Assembly: GCA_022360875.1 (NCBI GenBank)
Contig: JAKSBZ010000291.1
Location: forward strand, 1 to 46,170
DNA from: Cytophagales bacterium
Lineage (GTDB): Bacteria; Bacteroidota; Bacteroidia; Cytophagales; Cyclobacteriaceae
Direction: 5' to 3'
Length of the DNA stretch: 46,170 bases
Shown in pieces: positions 32,274 to 42,100 of this stretch. The translations under genes and the position numbers were made by a program. Every line of letters starts with the position of its first letter. Position 1 is the stretch's first letter. The notes below the pieces were generated by a model. It saw only the letters and a program-made list of their open reading frames with translations. It was not told the DNA's origin and made no database searches.

Positions 32274-35252
32274 ATGCCTTCCAAAACGTTGTTTTTCAAT
32301 TTTTTTCTCGCGTGTCTTCTGAGTATGCCGCTGTTGCTTTCGGGACAGGAAAGTCCGCAAAAGCACTGGGTAGACAGCGTCTATCACCAAATGAACCTGG
32401 ATCAGAAAATCGGCCAGCTATTTATGGTTGCGGCCTATTCCAACAGGAACGAACAACATGCAAAAGATATTGAGCAACTGATCGAAAAACAGCATATCGG
32501 AGGAGTAATTTTTTTTCAGGGAGGGCCTGTAAGGCAAGCGCAGCAAACCAACCGCTACCAGTCGGTCAGCCGCATTCCGCTGTTTGTGGCCATGGACGCC
32601 GAATGGGGCCTAGGCATGCGGCTGGACAGCATTGCAGATTTCCCCTATCAGATGACGATGGGAGCAATCCAAAACCAAAGACTTGTTTACGACATGGGAA
32701 AAGAAATCGCCCGGCAGATGAAAGAACTCGGCGTGCACATCAACTTCGCTCCCGTCGTGGACATAAACAGCAATCCCGCGAATCCCGTGATCGGCCGAAG
32801 AGCATTCGGCGAAGACACTACTCTGGTCAGCAAGCTAGGCATCGCCTATATGAAGGGCCTGCAGGAAAACGGCATAATTGCCTGCATGAAGCACTTTCCG
32901 GGCCACGGAGATACGGGCAAGGATTCACACTACGATCTGCCCGTAGTCAAACACAAGGCCGAAAGACTCCGGCGCATCGAACTGGCGCCTTTCCGCAAAA
33001 TGATCGATGCCGGTGTCATGTCCGCCATGGTGGCGCATTTGCAGGTTACCGCTCTCGACAGCACTCCCAAACACCCTGCTTCTCTCTCGCCCAAAATAAT
33101 CAACGAACTGCTTAAAGACAGTTTGAAATTCCACGGGCTGGTTTTCACCGACGCGCTAAACATGAAAGGCGTCACCAAAGGCCGCAATCCGGGAGAAATA
33201 GAGCTGGAAGCGCTGAAAGCGGGCAATGACATGCTGCTGTTCCCGGTAGACCCGGCACTGGCCATAAAAAAAATCAAAAAAGCTGTTGAAAGCGGCGAAC
33301 TCCCCTTTAGCCTTATTGAGGAAAGGGTAAAAAAAATCCTGTATGCAAAGTACTGGGCAAATCTGCATAAAACATCGCCTATTAAAATAAGCGGACTTCT
33401 GGAGCGTCTGCAAACTCCCGTCGAACAAACCATACGACGAAGACTCTACGAAGAGGCTGCCACAGTGGTGAAAAACAAACACAACGGCATTCCCATCAGG
33501 CAGCTTGACACCCTTTCCCTGGCATGCGTCAGTTTCACAAAAAAGAAAAGCAATACACATTTCCAAAACGCACTTAGCCGGTATGCTCCGTTCAAACACT
33601 TTCAGGCCGGGCTCGGCACCTTCAGCTATGCCGAATCCGACAAGCTTTTCACCCAACTGAAACCCTATAACGCCGTAATAATCGGCATCCACCAGCTGCT
33701 GTCGAGGAAAAACGGCTACGGGCTTTCCAAGTCGGTTCGATTGCTCATCAAGCGCCTCCAGCTCGAAGGCAAACAAGTAACCGTCTCGCTTTTCGGCAAA
33801 GCCTACGCCCTGCAAGCCATCGAGCGCGCCGACCAGATCCTGTGCCTGTACGAAAACACAGAACTGGCACAAAACGCAGCCGCTGAGGTTATTTTCGGGG
33901 CATTGCCGGCCAAAGGACGGCTTCCCGTTAGCGCCGGCAGCTTCGGCTTCGGTTCAGGCCTCGGAACAGCCGGCTTGCGGCGGCTTGCCGGAGGAACTCC
34001 CGAGCAGGTTGGCTTGGATTCGAAAAAGCTCGGACAAATCGACTCGCTGGTTCGCCTTGCTCTGGACTCAGGAGCGACGCCCGGCTGCCAGGTTCTGGTT
34101 GCCAAAAACGGACGCGTGGTGTACGAAAAAGCCTTTGGCTACTTCACGCCACAGAAAAAGCGGCAAATTGTCCCGAAAAGCATCTACGATGTGGCATCGG
34201 TGACAAAAGTCGCCGCCACCCTGCAGGCCGCCATGTTTCTTGAAGGCCGCGGACTGATCAACATCAACGACAAAGCTTCGAAATACCTTCCGGAAATTGA
34301 CGCCACAAACAAAAAGGATATCACTCTGGCAGAAATGCTCACTCATCAAGGAGGACTTATTCCATTTATTCCTTTCTGGAAAGAAACGGTATCGGACAAA
34401 AATACAGAAAGCCGATGGTACCGCAACCGCGAAAGCTCCTCCTATTCGGTTCCGGTAGCGCCAAAACTTTTTGCCCACCACTCGTTGCCTGACTCCATCT
34501 GGAAATGGACGCTGGCCGCCGATCTCCGGGAACCGCAGAAAAGCAAAAGCCCCTACCGCTTTGATTATAAATACAGTGATCACGGTTTTTACATACTTCG
34601 AAGAATCGTGGAAAAACTCACCAACCAGCCCATGCAGGATTTTCTGGAACAGAACGTATACCACCCGCTGGGACTGCAATCCACAGGATTTTTGGCCTGG
34701 AAAAAATTTCCGTTTAAACGCATTGTACCCTCGGAAAAAGACGGTTATTTCCGCCGACAGGAAATCAAAGGCTATGTAAACGATCCGGTTGCGGCGATGG
34801 CGGGCGGCGTGGAAGGACACGCCGGTTTGTTCAGCAATGCCTATGAGCTGGCGGTCATTCTGCAAATGTGTCTGCAGGACGGCAGCTACGGCGGGAACCG
34901 CATATTCCCCAAAGGCACTATTGACCGGTTCGCCTTCGCCCCGTTCAAAGAATCTAATAACAACCGGCGAGGCATCGGATGGGACAAGCCGCTGCATAAC
35001 GGCGACGGACCAAGCTCCGTTTGGGCTTCCGACCGCTCATTCGGGCACCTGGGCTTCACGGGGATTTCGGCCTGGGCCGATCCCGAAGAAAATCTGATTT
35101 ACGTTTTTATTTCGAACAGGACATATCCGGACAGCGAAAACAAAAAACTTATTGAGCTAAATATCCGTACCCGTATTCATGACTTGGTATACGAAGCGCT
35201 TGTCAAACCTAGGCAAAACTACACCCCGCTCAGGAAGCACTTGGTGAATTAA
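32274..35252 (+). CDS. NagZ-like glycoside hydrolase family 3 fused to a beta-lactamase-type serine hydrolase
   Basis: This 992-residue secreted protein (signal ~1-24, ending LLLSGQ) has two enzymes. Residues ~30-360 are a GH3 catalytic domain: KHFPGHGDTGKDSHYDLP (206-223; Asp217/His219 are the acid-base dyad of NagZ) and FTDALNMKGV (nucleophile Asp293), so it should release GlcNAc from peptidoglycan fragments. Residues ~370-580 are a linking Rossmann-like domain. Residues ~590-975 are a penicillin-binding-protein-fold serine hydrolase: ASVTK (Ser642, Lys645), YSD (767-769, in place of YxN) and HLG (925-927, in place of KTG). Bacteroidota commonly carry this fusion. The protein probably acts in the periplasm on cell-wall turnover products. 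Confidence 0.9.
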   Translation: MPSKTLFFNFFLACLLSMPLLLSGQESPQKHWVDSVYHQMNLDQKIGQLFMVAAYSNRNEQHAKDIEQLIEKQHIGGVIFFQGGPVRQAQQTNRYQSVSRIPLFVAMDAEWGLGMRLDSIADFPYQMTMGAIQNQRLVYDMGKEIARQMKELGVHINFAPVVDINSNPANPVIGRRAFGEDTTLVSKLGIAYMKGLQENGIIACMKHFPGHGDTGKDSHYDLPVVKHKAERLRRIELAPFRKMIDAGVMSAMVAHLQVTALDSTPKHPASLSPKIINELLKDSLKFHGLVFTDALNMKGVTKGRNPGEIELEALKAGNDMLLFPVDPALAIKKIKKAVESGELPFSLIEERVKKILYAKYWANLHKTSPIKISGLLERLQTPVEQTIRRRLYEEAATVVKNKHNGIPIRQLDTLSLACVSFTKKKSNTHFQNALSRYAPFKHFQAGLGTFSYAESDKLFTQLKPYNAVIIGIHQLLSRKNGYGLSKSVRLLIKRLQLEGKQVTVSLFGKAYALQAIERADQILCLYENTELAQNAAAEVIFGALPAKGRLPVSAGSFGFGSGLGTAGLRRLAGGTPEQVGLDSKKLGQIDSLVRLALDSGATPGCQVLVAKNGRVVYEKAFGYFTPQKKRQIVPKSIYDVASVTKVAATLQAAMFLEGRGLININDKASKYLPEIDATNKKDITLAEMLTHQGGLIPFIPFWKETVSDKNTESRWYRNRESSSYSVPVAPKLFAHHSLPDSIWKWTLAADLREPQKSKSPYRFDYKYSDHGFYILRRIVEKLTNQPMQDFLEQNVYHPLGLQSTGFLAWKKFPFKRIVPSEKDGYFRRQEIKGYVNDPVAAMAGGVEGHAGLFSNAYELAVILQMCLQDGSYGGNRIFPKGTIDRFAFAPFKESNNNRRGIGWDKPLHNGDGPSSVWASDRSFGHLGFTGISAWADPEENLIYVFISNRTYPDSENKKLIELNIRTRIHDLVYEALVKPRQNYTPLRKHLVN

Positions 35253-35572
35253 GCGCTGGGCTCACACACATTTTCACCAAAAAAAACAGCAGAAACGCTG
35301 CGCATCGGCTATTTTTGCCTGAGAATTGAAAAACTGTCAATCTTCAATTTCTACCATTTAGAAAACAATCAATCTATTATGCGCCAGCAGCTTTAATATT
35401 TTGCTTTCATCTTAAAAAAAGTAAATGCAGACTCGGCGATTATTAATAAAGAAGAAGCTAATAATACTTCCAAGAATTTAACTTATGTTATTGTTCAGCT
35501 AAATCGTTGGCTAAGAAACATAACTGAGAGTAAAAAAGCACGAAGTACTTAAGCTCAAATTCTTAACACACT
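35253..35572 (+). other. Intergenic leader upstream of bshA
   Basis: No gene or clear hairpin is visible in this 320-base gap. A TATTTTTG box at 35310-35317 fits the -7 consensus but has no -33 partner and would give a 250-base leader. The stretch beyond it is AT-rich and unstructured. Confidence 0.35.
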
Positions 35573-36715
35573 ATGAAAATTGGAATTGTATGCTATCCGA
35601 CTTTTGGCGGCAGCGGAGTTGTTGCAACCGAGCTGGGAAAAGGACTCGCCAAACTAGGACACGAAATTCATTTTATCACTTACTCACAGCCCATCCGTCT
35701 GGATTTTTTCAATGAAAACCTCTACTTCCACGAGGTGGACATCCAGTCGTACCCGCTGTTTCGATATCCGCCTTACGAGTCGGCGCTGGCCAGCAAAATG
35801 GTGGATGTGGTTAAGCATGAAAAGCTGGAACTGCTCCATGTGCACTACGCAATACCGCACGCTTCGGCGGCGTGCATGGCACAGCAGATACTCAAAGGCC
35901 AGGGCATAGAAATTCCCGTGGTAACCACCTTGCACGGCACAGACATAACGCTGGTCGGAAAAGACCCTTCGCTGGCTCCGGTTGTCACTTTCAGCATCAA
36001 CCAGTCCAACGGCATCACGGCTGTCTCCGAATCCCTGAAACAGGAAACGCTCAGCCTGTTCGACATCGAAAAGCCCATAGAGGTGATCTACAATTTCATA
36101 GACCTTGATCGGTTCAAAAACACCCGGAAAGACCACTACAAAAAAGCCATCTGCCGGCAAGGCGAAAAGCTTCTGGTGCACACCTCCAACTTCCGCAAGG
36201 TAAAGCGTCTTGAGGATGTGGTGAAAATTTTCAGAAAGGTCAGACAGAAGATTCCAGTAAAAATGCTGCTGGTAGGCGACGGTCCGGAACGCACCAGCAT
36301 CGAGCGAATGTGCCGGAAACTGGGCGCCTGCGAAGACATCCGGTTTGTCGGAAAAGTCGAAGCCGTGGAAGATCTGCTTCCCCTTGCCGATGGCTTTCTG
36401 ATGCCTTCGGAAAAAGAAAGCTTCGGGCTGGCCGCGCTGGAGGCCATGGCCTGCGAAGTGCCTGTCATTTCATCCAACGCCGGCGGACTTCCGGAGCTTA
36501 ACCTCCACGGAAAAACGGGCTTCCTGAGCGAAGTGGGAGACATCGACGGCATGGCGAACAACACGCTGAAAATGCTGCAGGACGACCAGCTGCCGGTGTT
36601 TAAAGCCAACGCGCTGCAGCGCGCCAGAGACTTCAGTCTTTCGAACATTTTGCCACAGTACGAATCTTATTACTATAACATAATAGAACTTTTTTACAAA
36701 GAAAAGAAGGGATGA
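35573..36715 (+). CDS. bshA: N-acetyl-alpha-D-glucosaminyl L-malate synthase
   Basis: BshA joins UDP-GlcNAc and L-malate in the first step of bacillithiol, the low-molecular-weight thiol of Firmicutes and many Bacteroidota. This 380-residue GT-B (family 4) retaining glycosyltransferase begins with the BshA signature MKIGIVCYPTFGGSGVVATE, then ITYSQPIRL, YPLFRYPPYESALASKMV and HVHYAIPHASAA. TTLHGTDITLVG belongs to the active site. The C-terminal half has the UDP-sugar motif EX7E (KESFGLAALE, Glu282 and Glu290). The stop overlaps the next ATG by 4 bases (ATGA). bshB and bshC must be elsewhere. Confidence 0.93.
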   Translation: MKIGIVCYPTFGGSGVVATELGKGLAKLGHEIHFITYSQPIRLDFFNENLYFHEVDIQSYPLFRYPPYESALASKMVDVVKHEKLELLHVHYAIPHASAACMAQQILKGQGIEIPVVTTLHGTDITLVGKDPSLAPVVTFSINQSNGITAVSESLKQETLSLFDIEKPIEVIYNFIDLDRFKNTRKDHYKKAICRQGEKLLVHTSNFRKVKRLEDVVKIFRKVRQKIPVKMLLVGDGPERTSIERMCRKLGACEDIRFVGKVEAVEDLLPLADGFLMPSEKESFGLAALEAMACEVPVISSNAGGLPELNLHGKTGFLSEVGDIDGMANNTLKMLQDDQLPVFKANALQRARDFSLSNILPQYESYYYNIIELFYKEKKG

Positions 36716-37377
36716 TGATTAAAGCGGTGATTTTTGACATGGACGGCGTTCTGATTGACTCGGAACCCTTCTGGAAAATTGCAATGCGCAATGTATTTAA
36801 AACCGTGGGCCTGGAAATGAATTTCGACAAAGCCCGCCAGACAATGGGAATGCGCATAGACGAGGCTGTAGCGCACTGGTACGCAAAGGAACCCTGGAAG
36901 GGAAAAAGCCAGGAACAGGTGCTCGGCGAAATACTGGAAGAAGTAGACCGGCTGGTTCACGAAAAAGGCGAAACCCTGCCGGGAGTGCACGAGACACTCG
37001 ATTTTTTGGAAAGCAAAAACCTGAAAATTGCGCTGGCGTCTTCTTCGCCCATGGGGCTGATAAAGAGTTTCGTGGGAAAAATGGGCATTGAAAGCCGCAT
37101 GGAAGTGCTTCGCTCAGGCGAACACGAAGAATACGGCAAGCCTCACCCGGCGGTTTTCCAAAGCACGGCCAGGGACCTGGGCGTGGCGCCCAAAGAATGC
37201 TTCGTTATTGAAGATTCAGTAAACGGCGTGATTGCCGGAAAAGCCGCCGGCATGAAAGTGGTCGCCATTCCCGATCCGGAAAATTATGACGACCCGCGTT
37301 TCTCAATCGCCGATCTTACACTCAGAAGCATGTCCGATTTCGATGAAAACACCTTTCAGAAACTTCGGGCAATGTAA
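36712..37377 (+). CDS. HAD-superfamily sugar-phosphate phosphatase/phosphoglucomutase-like protein
   Basis: This 221-residue protein has the HAD fold, subfamily IA. Motif I FDMDGVLIDSEPF carries the nucleophile Asp9 and Asp11; motif II is LASSS (~105); motif III Lys is in KPHPAVF; motif IV is VIEDSVNGVIAGKAAGM. The cap domain is between motifs I and II (helical, residues ~16-80). It resembles beta-phosphoglucomutase or the hexitol/2-deoxyglucose-6-phosphate phosphatases. The start ATG overlaps the bshA stop, so the gene is coupled to bacillithiol synthesis at least translationally, without evidence for a role there. Confidence 0.88.
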   Translation: MMIKAVIFDMDGVLIDSEPFWKIAMRNVFKTVGLEMNFDKARQTMGMRIDEAVAHWYAKEPWKGKSQEQVLGEILEEVDRLVHEKGETLPGVHETLDFLESKNLKIALASSSPMGLIKSFVGKMGIESRMEVLRSGEHEEYGKPHPAVFQSTARDLGVAPKECFVIEDSVNGVIAGKAAGMKVVAIPDPENYDDPRFSIADLTLRSMSDFDENTFQKLRAM

Positions 37378-37495
37378 GCACTTCGTACTTTACATTATTT
37401 TCAGATGTGTTTCATAGCCAGCGTTTTAGCCAAATAATATCACATGTTAAATTATTGGCAACACATAATACACCGAACATAAGCAATTCGCTAGT

Positions 37496-37545
37496 CCGAG
37501 CTTAAAAAGCTGTCAAGCAACAAAACAGATACTTTTTAAGCTCGG
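37496..37545. repeat. Long imperfect hairpin between the HAD and hydrolase genes
   Basis: CCGAGCTTAAAAAG (37496-37509) is the exact complement of CTTTTTAAGCTCGG (37532-37545). Inside it, CTGT (37510-37513) pairs with ACAG (37525-37528), with an ATA bulge on the right arm. This gives an 18-pair stem in all. No long T-run follows on the plus strand, so it is an unusual element rather than a standard terminator. Confidence 0.7.
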
Positions 37546-37580
37546 TTGGCGTTTCTTTCGTACAGCTCTCAAACTTAAAT

Positions 37581-38591
37581 ATGATAAAGAAAACCGTGAC
37601 CGGACTGTTTGTCTTTTTTCTGCTGCTCGTTGCAATCTATCTTGCGGGACCTACACCGCCCAAACCCTTGCTTCAGCTCAAGATGCCGCAACTGGGCGAA
37701 AGGCTTGATGACATAGAAAAAAGCATTGAGAAGCGTGAAAAAAGCTTAAAACTCAAGCCCGACAACCATTCACGCATTATCTGGAGCAAACCCGAACACA
37801 AAGAACCCACCGAATATGCCATCCTTTATCTTCACGGTTTTTCGGCAAGCCCGCAGGAAGCCGAACCAATGCATACTGGGTTCGCGAAAAAATACGGAGC
37901 CAATCTGTACCTGCCCCGGCTTGAGGCTCACGGACTGCAGGACGAAAACGCCTTTCTCAATCTAGATGTCGACAACTACCTGCAGTCGGCCGCAGACGCG
38001 CTGGCCGTAGCCAAAAAGCTGGGCAAAAAAGTAATTGTGATGGGCTGTTCGACTGGCGCCACGCTGGGCTTGTATCTGGCCGCTGAATTTCCCGACGACG
38101 TTCATTCGCTCATGCTTTATTCCCCAAATGTAGAGCTGAGCGATCCGGCCTCCGCCCTTCTTACAATGCCCTGGGGCAAACATATTGCCCGGCAAGTGCT
38201 GGGCAGCGATTTCCGAGAAATTGAAACGGTTGGAGACGAAAAAAAATACTGGTACGAAAAATACCGCATCGAAGGGCTAATCACTCTCAAACAGCTCATC
38301 CAAACCACCATGACTGAGGCCACATTTCAAAAAATCAAGCAGCCGCTATTTGTTGCCTATTATTACAAAAACGAGCAGGAACACGACCCAACTATTTCCA
38401 TTCCGGCAATGGAAAAGATGTTCGACTCAGTACAGACACCGACTGAACTCAAACGAAAGAAGGCGTTTCCGAACGCCCGAGTCCACGCTCTGGTGTCCCG
38501 CTATACAAGCGGCTGCCTGGAGGAACTGAATGCTGAAAACTGCCGGTTTGCAGAGGAAATTTTGCAGCTAAAGGCAAGAACGCAAAATTGA
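37581..38591 (+). CDS. Membrane-anchored alpha/beta hydrolase
   Basis: This 336-residue protein begins with one hydrophobic segment (residues ~5-24, TVTGLFVFFLLLVAIYLAG), a signal anchor or an uncleaved signal. The rest is an alpha/beta hydrolase: LYLHGFSAS is the oxyanion loop and GCSTGAT (nucleophile Ser157) the elbow. Asp269 (HDPTIS) and His302 (ARVHALVS) complete the predicted triad. It resembles bacterial monoacylglycerol lipase/esterase members; the substrate is unknown. It is preceded by the large hairpin and is followed by a bidirectional terminator. Confidence 0.85.
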   Translation: MIKKTVTGLFVFFLLLVAIYLAGPTPPKPLLQLKMPQLGERLDDIEKSIEKREKSLKLKPDNHSRIIWSKPEHKEPTEYAILYLHGFSASPQEAEPMHTGFAKKYGANLYLPRLEAHGLQDENAFLNLDVDNYLQSAADALAVAKKLGKKVIVMGCSTGATLGLYLAAEFPDDVHSLMLYSPNVELSDPASALLTMPWGKHIARQVLGSDFREIETVGDEKKYWYEKYRIEGLITLKQLIQTTMTEATFQKIKQPLFVAYYYKNEQEHDPTISIPAMEKMFDSVQTPTELKRKKAFPNARVHALVSRYTSGCLEELNAENCRFAEEILQLKARTQN

Positions 38592-38670
38592 AAACCAAAT
38601 ATTTAAACTGCGGAGAAACACAAAAAAACGAGACACATACCTTGATTACCCGCAGTCTCGCATTACAAGA

Positions 38671-38716
38671 AAAACCGTTCGCCCAGGTTTGAACACACTC
38701 TGCCGAACGTTTTTTT
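38671..38716. terminator. Bidirectional terminator between the hydrolase and lipoprotein genes
   Basis: CGTTCG (38676-38681) pairs with CGAACG (38704-38709), with A's before the left arm and T's after the right arm. An extra C bulges in the left arm. Confidence 0.65.
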
Positions 38717-38726
38717 GATTAACGAA

Positions 38727-39101
38727 CTAATAAAGTTCGCTGAAATACAAAATCAAAACATTTCTTTTTCCCCCAAATTCGGTATCCAACGCTTTTACTT
38801 CAATCCTATCCAGCCGGTCCAAATTGTAATACGTACTGTTTTCATCCTCAATCCGAATCACCTGCCCTTCTACTTGAAAACTCAACTGATTAAACTCTTT
38901 GTGCCAGTCAATATCACCGTCAGAACTAGAAATCTGCAAATAAACATTTGCCACCTTGGCATTTTCTTCTGCAGAAATCTTCTGAATTTTCTCCCCCATC
39001 AATTCTCCAGCAGTTTTAAACTCTTCTTCTTCTGAACAGGAAACAAGCACTCCGACGAAAAAAATCAAAGTGAAGCCTGTCTTCTTGATTAACTTAAGCA
39101 T
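38727..39101 (-). CDS. Small lipoprotein with acidic export signal
   Basis: This 124-residue protein has a lipoprotein signal (KTGFTLIFFVGVLVSC; lipidated Cys22) and then SEEEE. In Bacteroidota an acidic patch right after the Cys acts as an export signal that places lipoproteins on the cell surface, so this one may face outward. The mature part is beta-rich with no family I recognise. It lies downstream of the alpha-2-macroglobulin gene on the same strand, but a terminator stands between them. Confidence 0.65.
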   Translation of the reverse strand: MLKLIKKTGFTLIFFVGVLVSCSEEEEFKTAGELMGEKIQKISAEENAKVANVYLQISSSDGDIDWHKEFNQLSFQVEGQVIRIEDENSTYYNLDRLDRIEVKALDTEFGGKRNVLILYFSELY

Positions 39102-39140
39102 AGCTGTTTTTTTGATTAGAAATAAAAAATTATCAGTGAA

Positions 39141-39179
39141 AAACCCGGGGCATCAGATACATGCCTTTGCCCCCGGTTT
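39141..39179 (-). terminator. Terminator of the alpha-2-macroglobulin gene
   Basis: On the minus strand AAACCGGGGGC (39179-39169) pairs with GCCCCGGGTTT (39151-39141), one internal mismatch, and runs into TTTT. The stem begins two bases past the stop codon. Confidence 0.8.
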
Positions 39180-39180
39180 C

Positions 39181-42100
39181 TTATTTTTCCGGAATTACTT
39201 CAACCCACTGCCCTTTTCTGTAGGCATAAATCTCATGATCATACATGGCCGCGCATTTTAGGGCCGGAAGATAAAATCTGCCCTGATAGGAAGCGTTCAA
39301 ATGCACAATGAATGTTTTGCGTTTATTCGGCTTAAGAGAAAAATACGTGTACACTCTGTCGTCGCGTATGTCCTGCGAGTCGAAAGCATCCTGCTTGGTA
39401 AATTTTTCCGTATCATCCAGGCGGGAGTTCAGAATCTCCCACCCCGAAGGAAAAAGCTGCTCAAGCGCCATTTCCTTATATTCGCCTCTTATTCCAGGAT
39501 TCGACACGGTAACTTCGGCCGTAAAATCCGTTCCCTGCTTTAGCTTCGACACATCCATTACTTTCCCGTCTTGATCCTTGTAAACGATCTGCAACCGCAG
39601 ATTTTTCGAATTATCCGCATCAGCACCCTCCAGCGGGATGCCTTCCTGAATCAAACGGAAATACAGCGGAGCACTTGAAGTATTCTCAAGCTGAATCTTC
39701 TGAGGCGCTGCCGTCAGCTCGTCTCTCGACATCATCGTTTCGAAAGTCACTTTGTTCGGCGACTGCCGGTCGGTGTAAGTATAAGTATGCTCACCTTCAG
39801 GCCTTGCCTTGCCGATATATTCAGCCACGGCCAGCAAACAGTAAGCCGTAGTCTGCGTGCTCATCCACTGGTCGCTGCTCAGGCGTCTGGCAACATTTTT
39901 AAGCAAAGCGAAAGCCCGTTCTTTCTGTCCCATGTAAGTCAAGCATTCCAGAATCATAGCCTCGTCACGCACTGCTGAGCCGAAGGTGCCGGAAAGCTCC
40001 CTGTAATCCTTGACAGTATCAGACAGGCCTTTTATCATCTGCCCGGCGACGCTTTGCTGTCCCATAACGGCATAAGCCAAGGCCAGGCGCCACTGAGCCT
40101 GTTCGGATAAATCCCCAGCTTCTTTCAGACGGTTCATTGCTCCCGCGGCAGGCGATTTGGCAAGCGCCAGCACGTAGAGTCTGTAAGCCTGTTCCAAATC
40201 GCTTCTATAATACCGGGTACGCGTCCAGTTATTGGCCGTGCGCTTTTCATAGGCCAGCCATTGGTCGTAGAGTCTTTCAGGCACAAAATAACCTCTGGTT
40301 TTGGCCACGGTAAGAAAATGCCCGGCATAACTGCTCCCCCAGGCGCTAATATATTTCCCTCCCGGCCAGTAGGTAAATGCGCCTTCTTCTGTTTGAAAAT
40401 TTCTCAGTCGGTTAATTCCCGCCGAAACATTATCAGAAATTTTCGCCGTTTGCTTTTCATCCAGCTCCATGATATTTTTTAAGAACAACTGTGGAAAAAC
40501 TGAAGAGGCAGTCTGCTCTACACAGCCGTGCGGATACTGAATTAAATAATTCAAGCGCTTCGATAAATTGATCGGAGGCAAAGCCGATACTTCAAGCCAC
40601 AGCCTGTTGGTTCCTTCCACACCGGAAGGTTTATAGTCTGCTGACCACTTCTGCCCTGCTGCAAGCAAAGTGTCCTGCACGGTTGTAAAAACCGGATTCG
40701 ACGCCCTCACATCGATTTCGATATCGTAATTAGCGCGGACCGAACCGCTGACCGCGCTTACCTTCACTTTCGCCCGTCCAATTTTCCGTGGTGTCTTCAG
40801 ACGGAAAAATGCCACTTGGTCGCCTTCCTTCTTAAACTGCATCGTCTGCGTATGACTGCCTTCAACAGCAATATCGCCCTCCACGGCCAGATTAAGCTTC
40901 ACCTCGCGAACCCTGTCGCTCATTGCAAAGACATTAACAGGAAGAGCAACTTTTTCCGACGGGCCGAGCCCCCTTGGCAAAGTCGCCTGCACCATCAACG
41001 CCTGCTTCACAGGAGTACTCACTTCAGTTGCGCCGTATGCTCCGTCTCGGACCGCCACAACCATCGTGCGCACTTCGCCCACATACTGCGGCATTTGATA
41101 CGAATGCGCAGCATTTTCCCCTGCTTTAAGGAAAAACGGTCCCATAAACTTCACAACAGGCTTAAAACGGCGAGCGCGCCGCTTGTCCTCGCCTTCATTT
41201 TCACCGTCGCCTCCAACGGCCAGCAGCCTTTCCAAACGCGAGCCGTAAGCTCCGATCACCTGATCGTACAAATCCCAGGTTTTTACGCCCAAAGCCTCCT
41301 TGGCATAAAACACATTCCAAGGATTCGGCGTGCGGTAGTTGGTCAGTCCCAGCAAACCTTCGTCCACGACGGCTAAAGTATAATACATCGGCTTTCCGTT
41401 TTTCTCGCTCACCTCCACAGTCACTTTTTCCTCCGGACGCAGCGACTCAGGAAGCTTCACCTGAGGCTCAAGCCTAGTCTGCGGATCGTCAACCTTAATG
41501 CCCGAGATACCATACAGCCGGATCGGCAAGTCGTTAGCCGTCTGCGAATGCGGCTGCAGCAAAGTTACGTTGATGAATACATTCGGGCACATTTCCTTGG
41601 TGGCCTCAAAAGCCACTTCAGCGGTTCCTTTCTGTGTTTCCACCCAGAAGCTTCTGATCAGCCTGCTTCCTGTTTCCAAACTTATCAGCGCACGGCCTTC
41701 AGCGCTCGCCGGAAGCGTCAGTTTCACCTGCTCGCCCACTTGGTATTCCTCTTTGTCTGTTGTAAAGTCCAGCATGGTGGCTCCGAACTGCTGCTTTCCT
41801 TTTTTCGCCCATCCCGGCCAGTCAAGATAAACAACCTGCCCGGCCGAATGCCCAGATGACACGTTGGTTGCCTGCACGTAATAGCGTCCCCATTCAGGCG
41901 AATTGATTTGAAAATCCACCATTGCTTTTCCCTTCGAATCGGTCGCGGCCTCGCCTTCCCAAACAGCAGACCGGTACGAACGGCCTACATAATTGGCCAA
42001 ATCGTCACCCGACTGGTTCCACCACCATCTCCACGAAAGCTTATAAATCTTCACTTTTATCTTTTGACCGGCATCAGGCTTACCTTTGTCCGTCAAGCTA

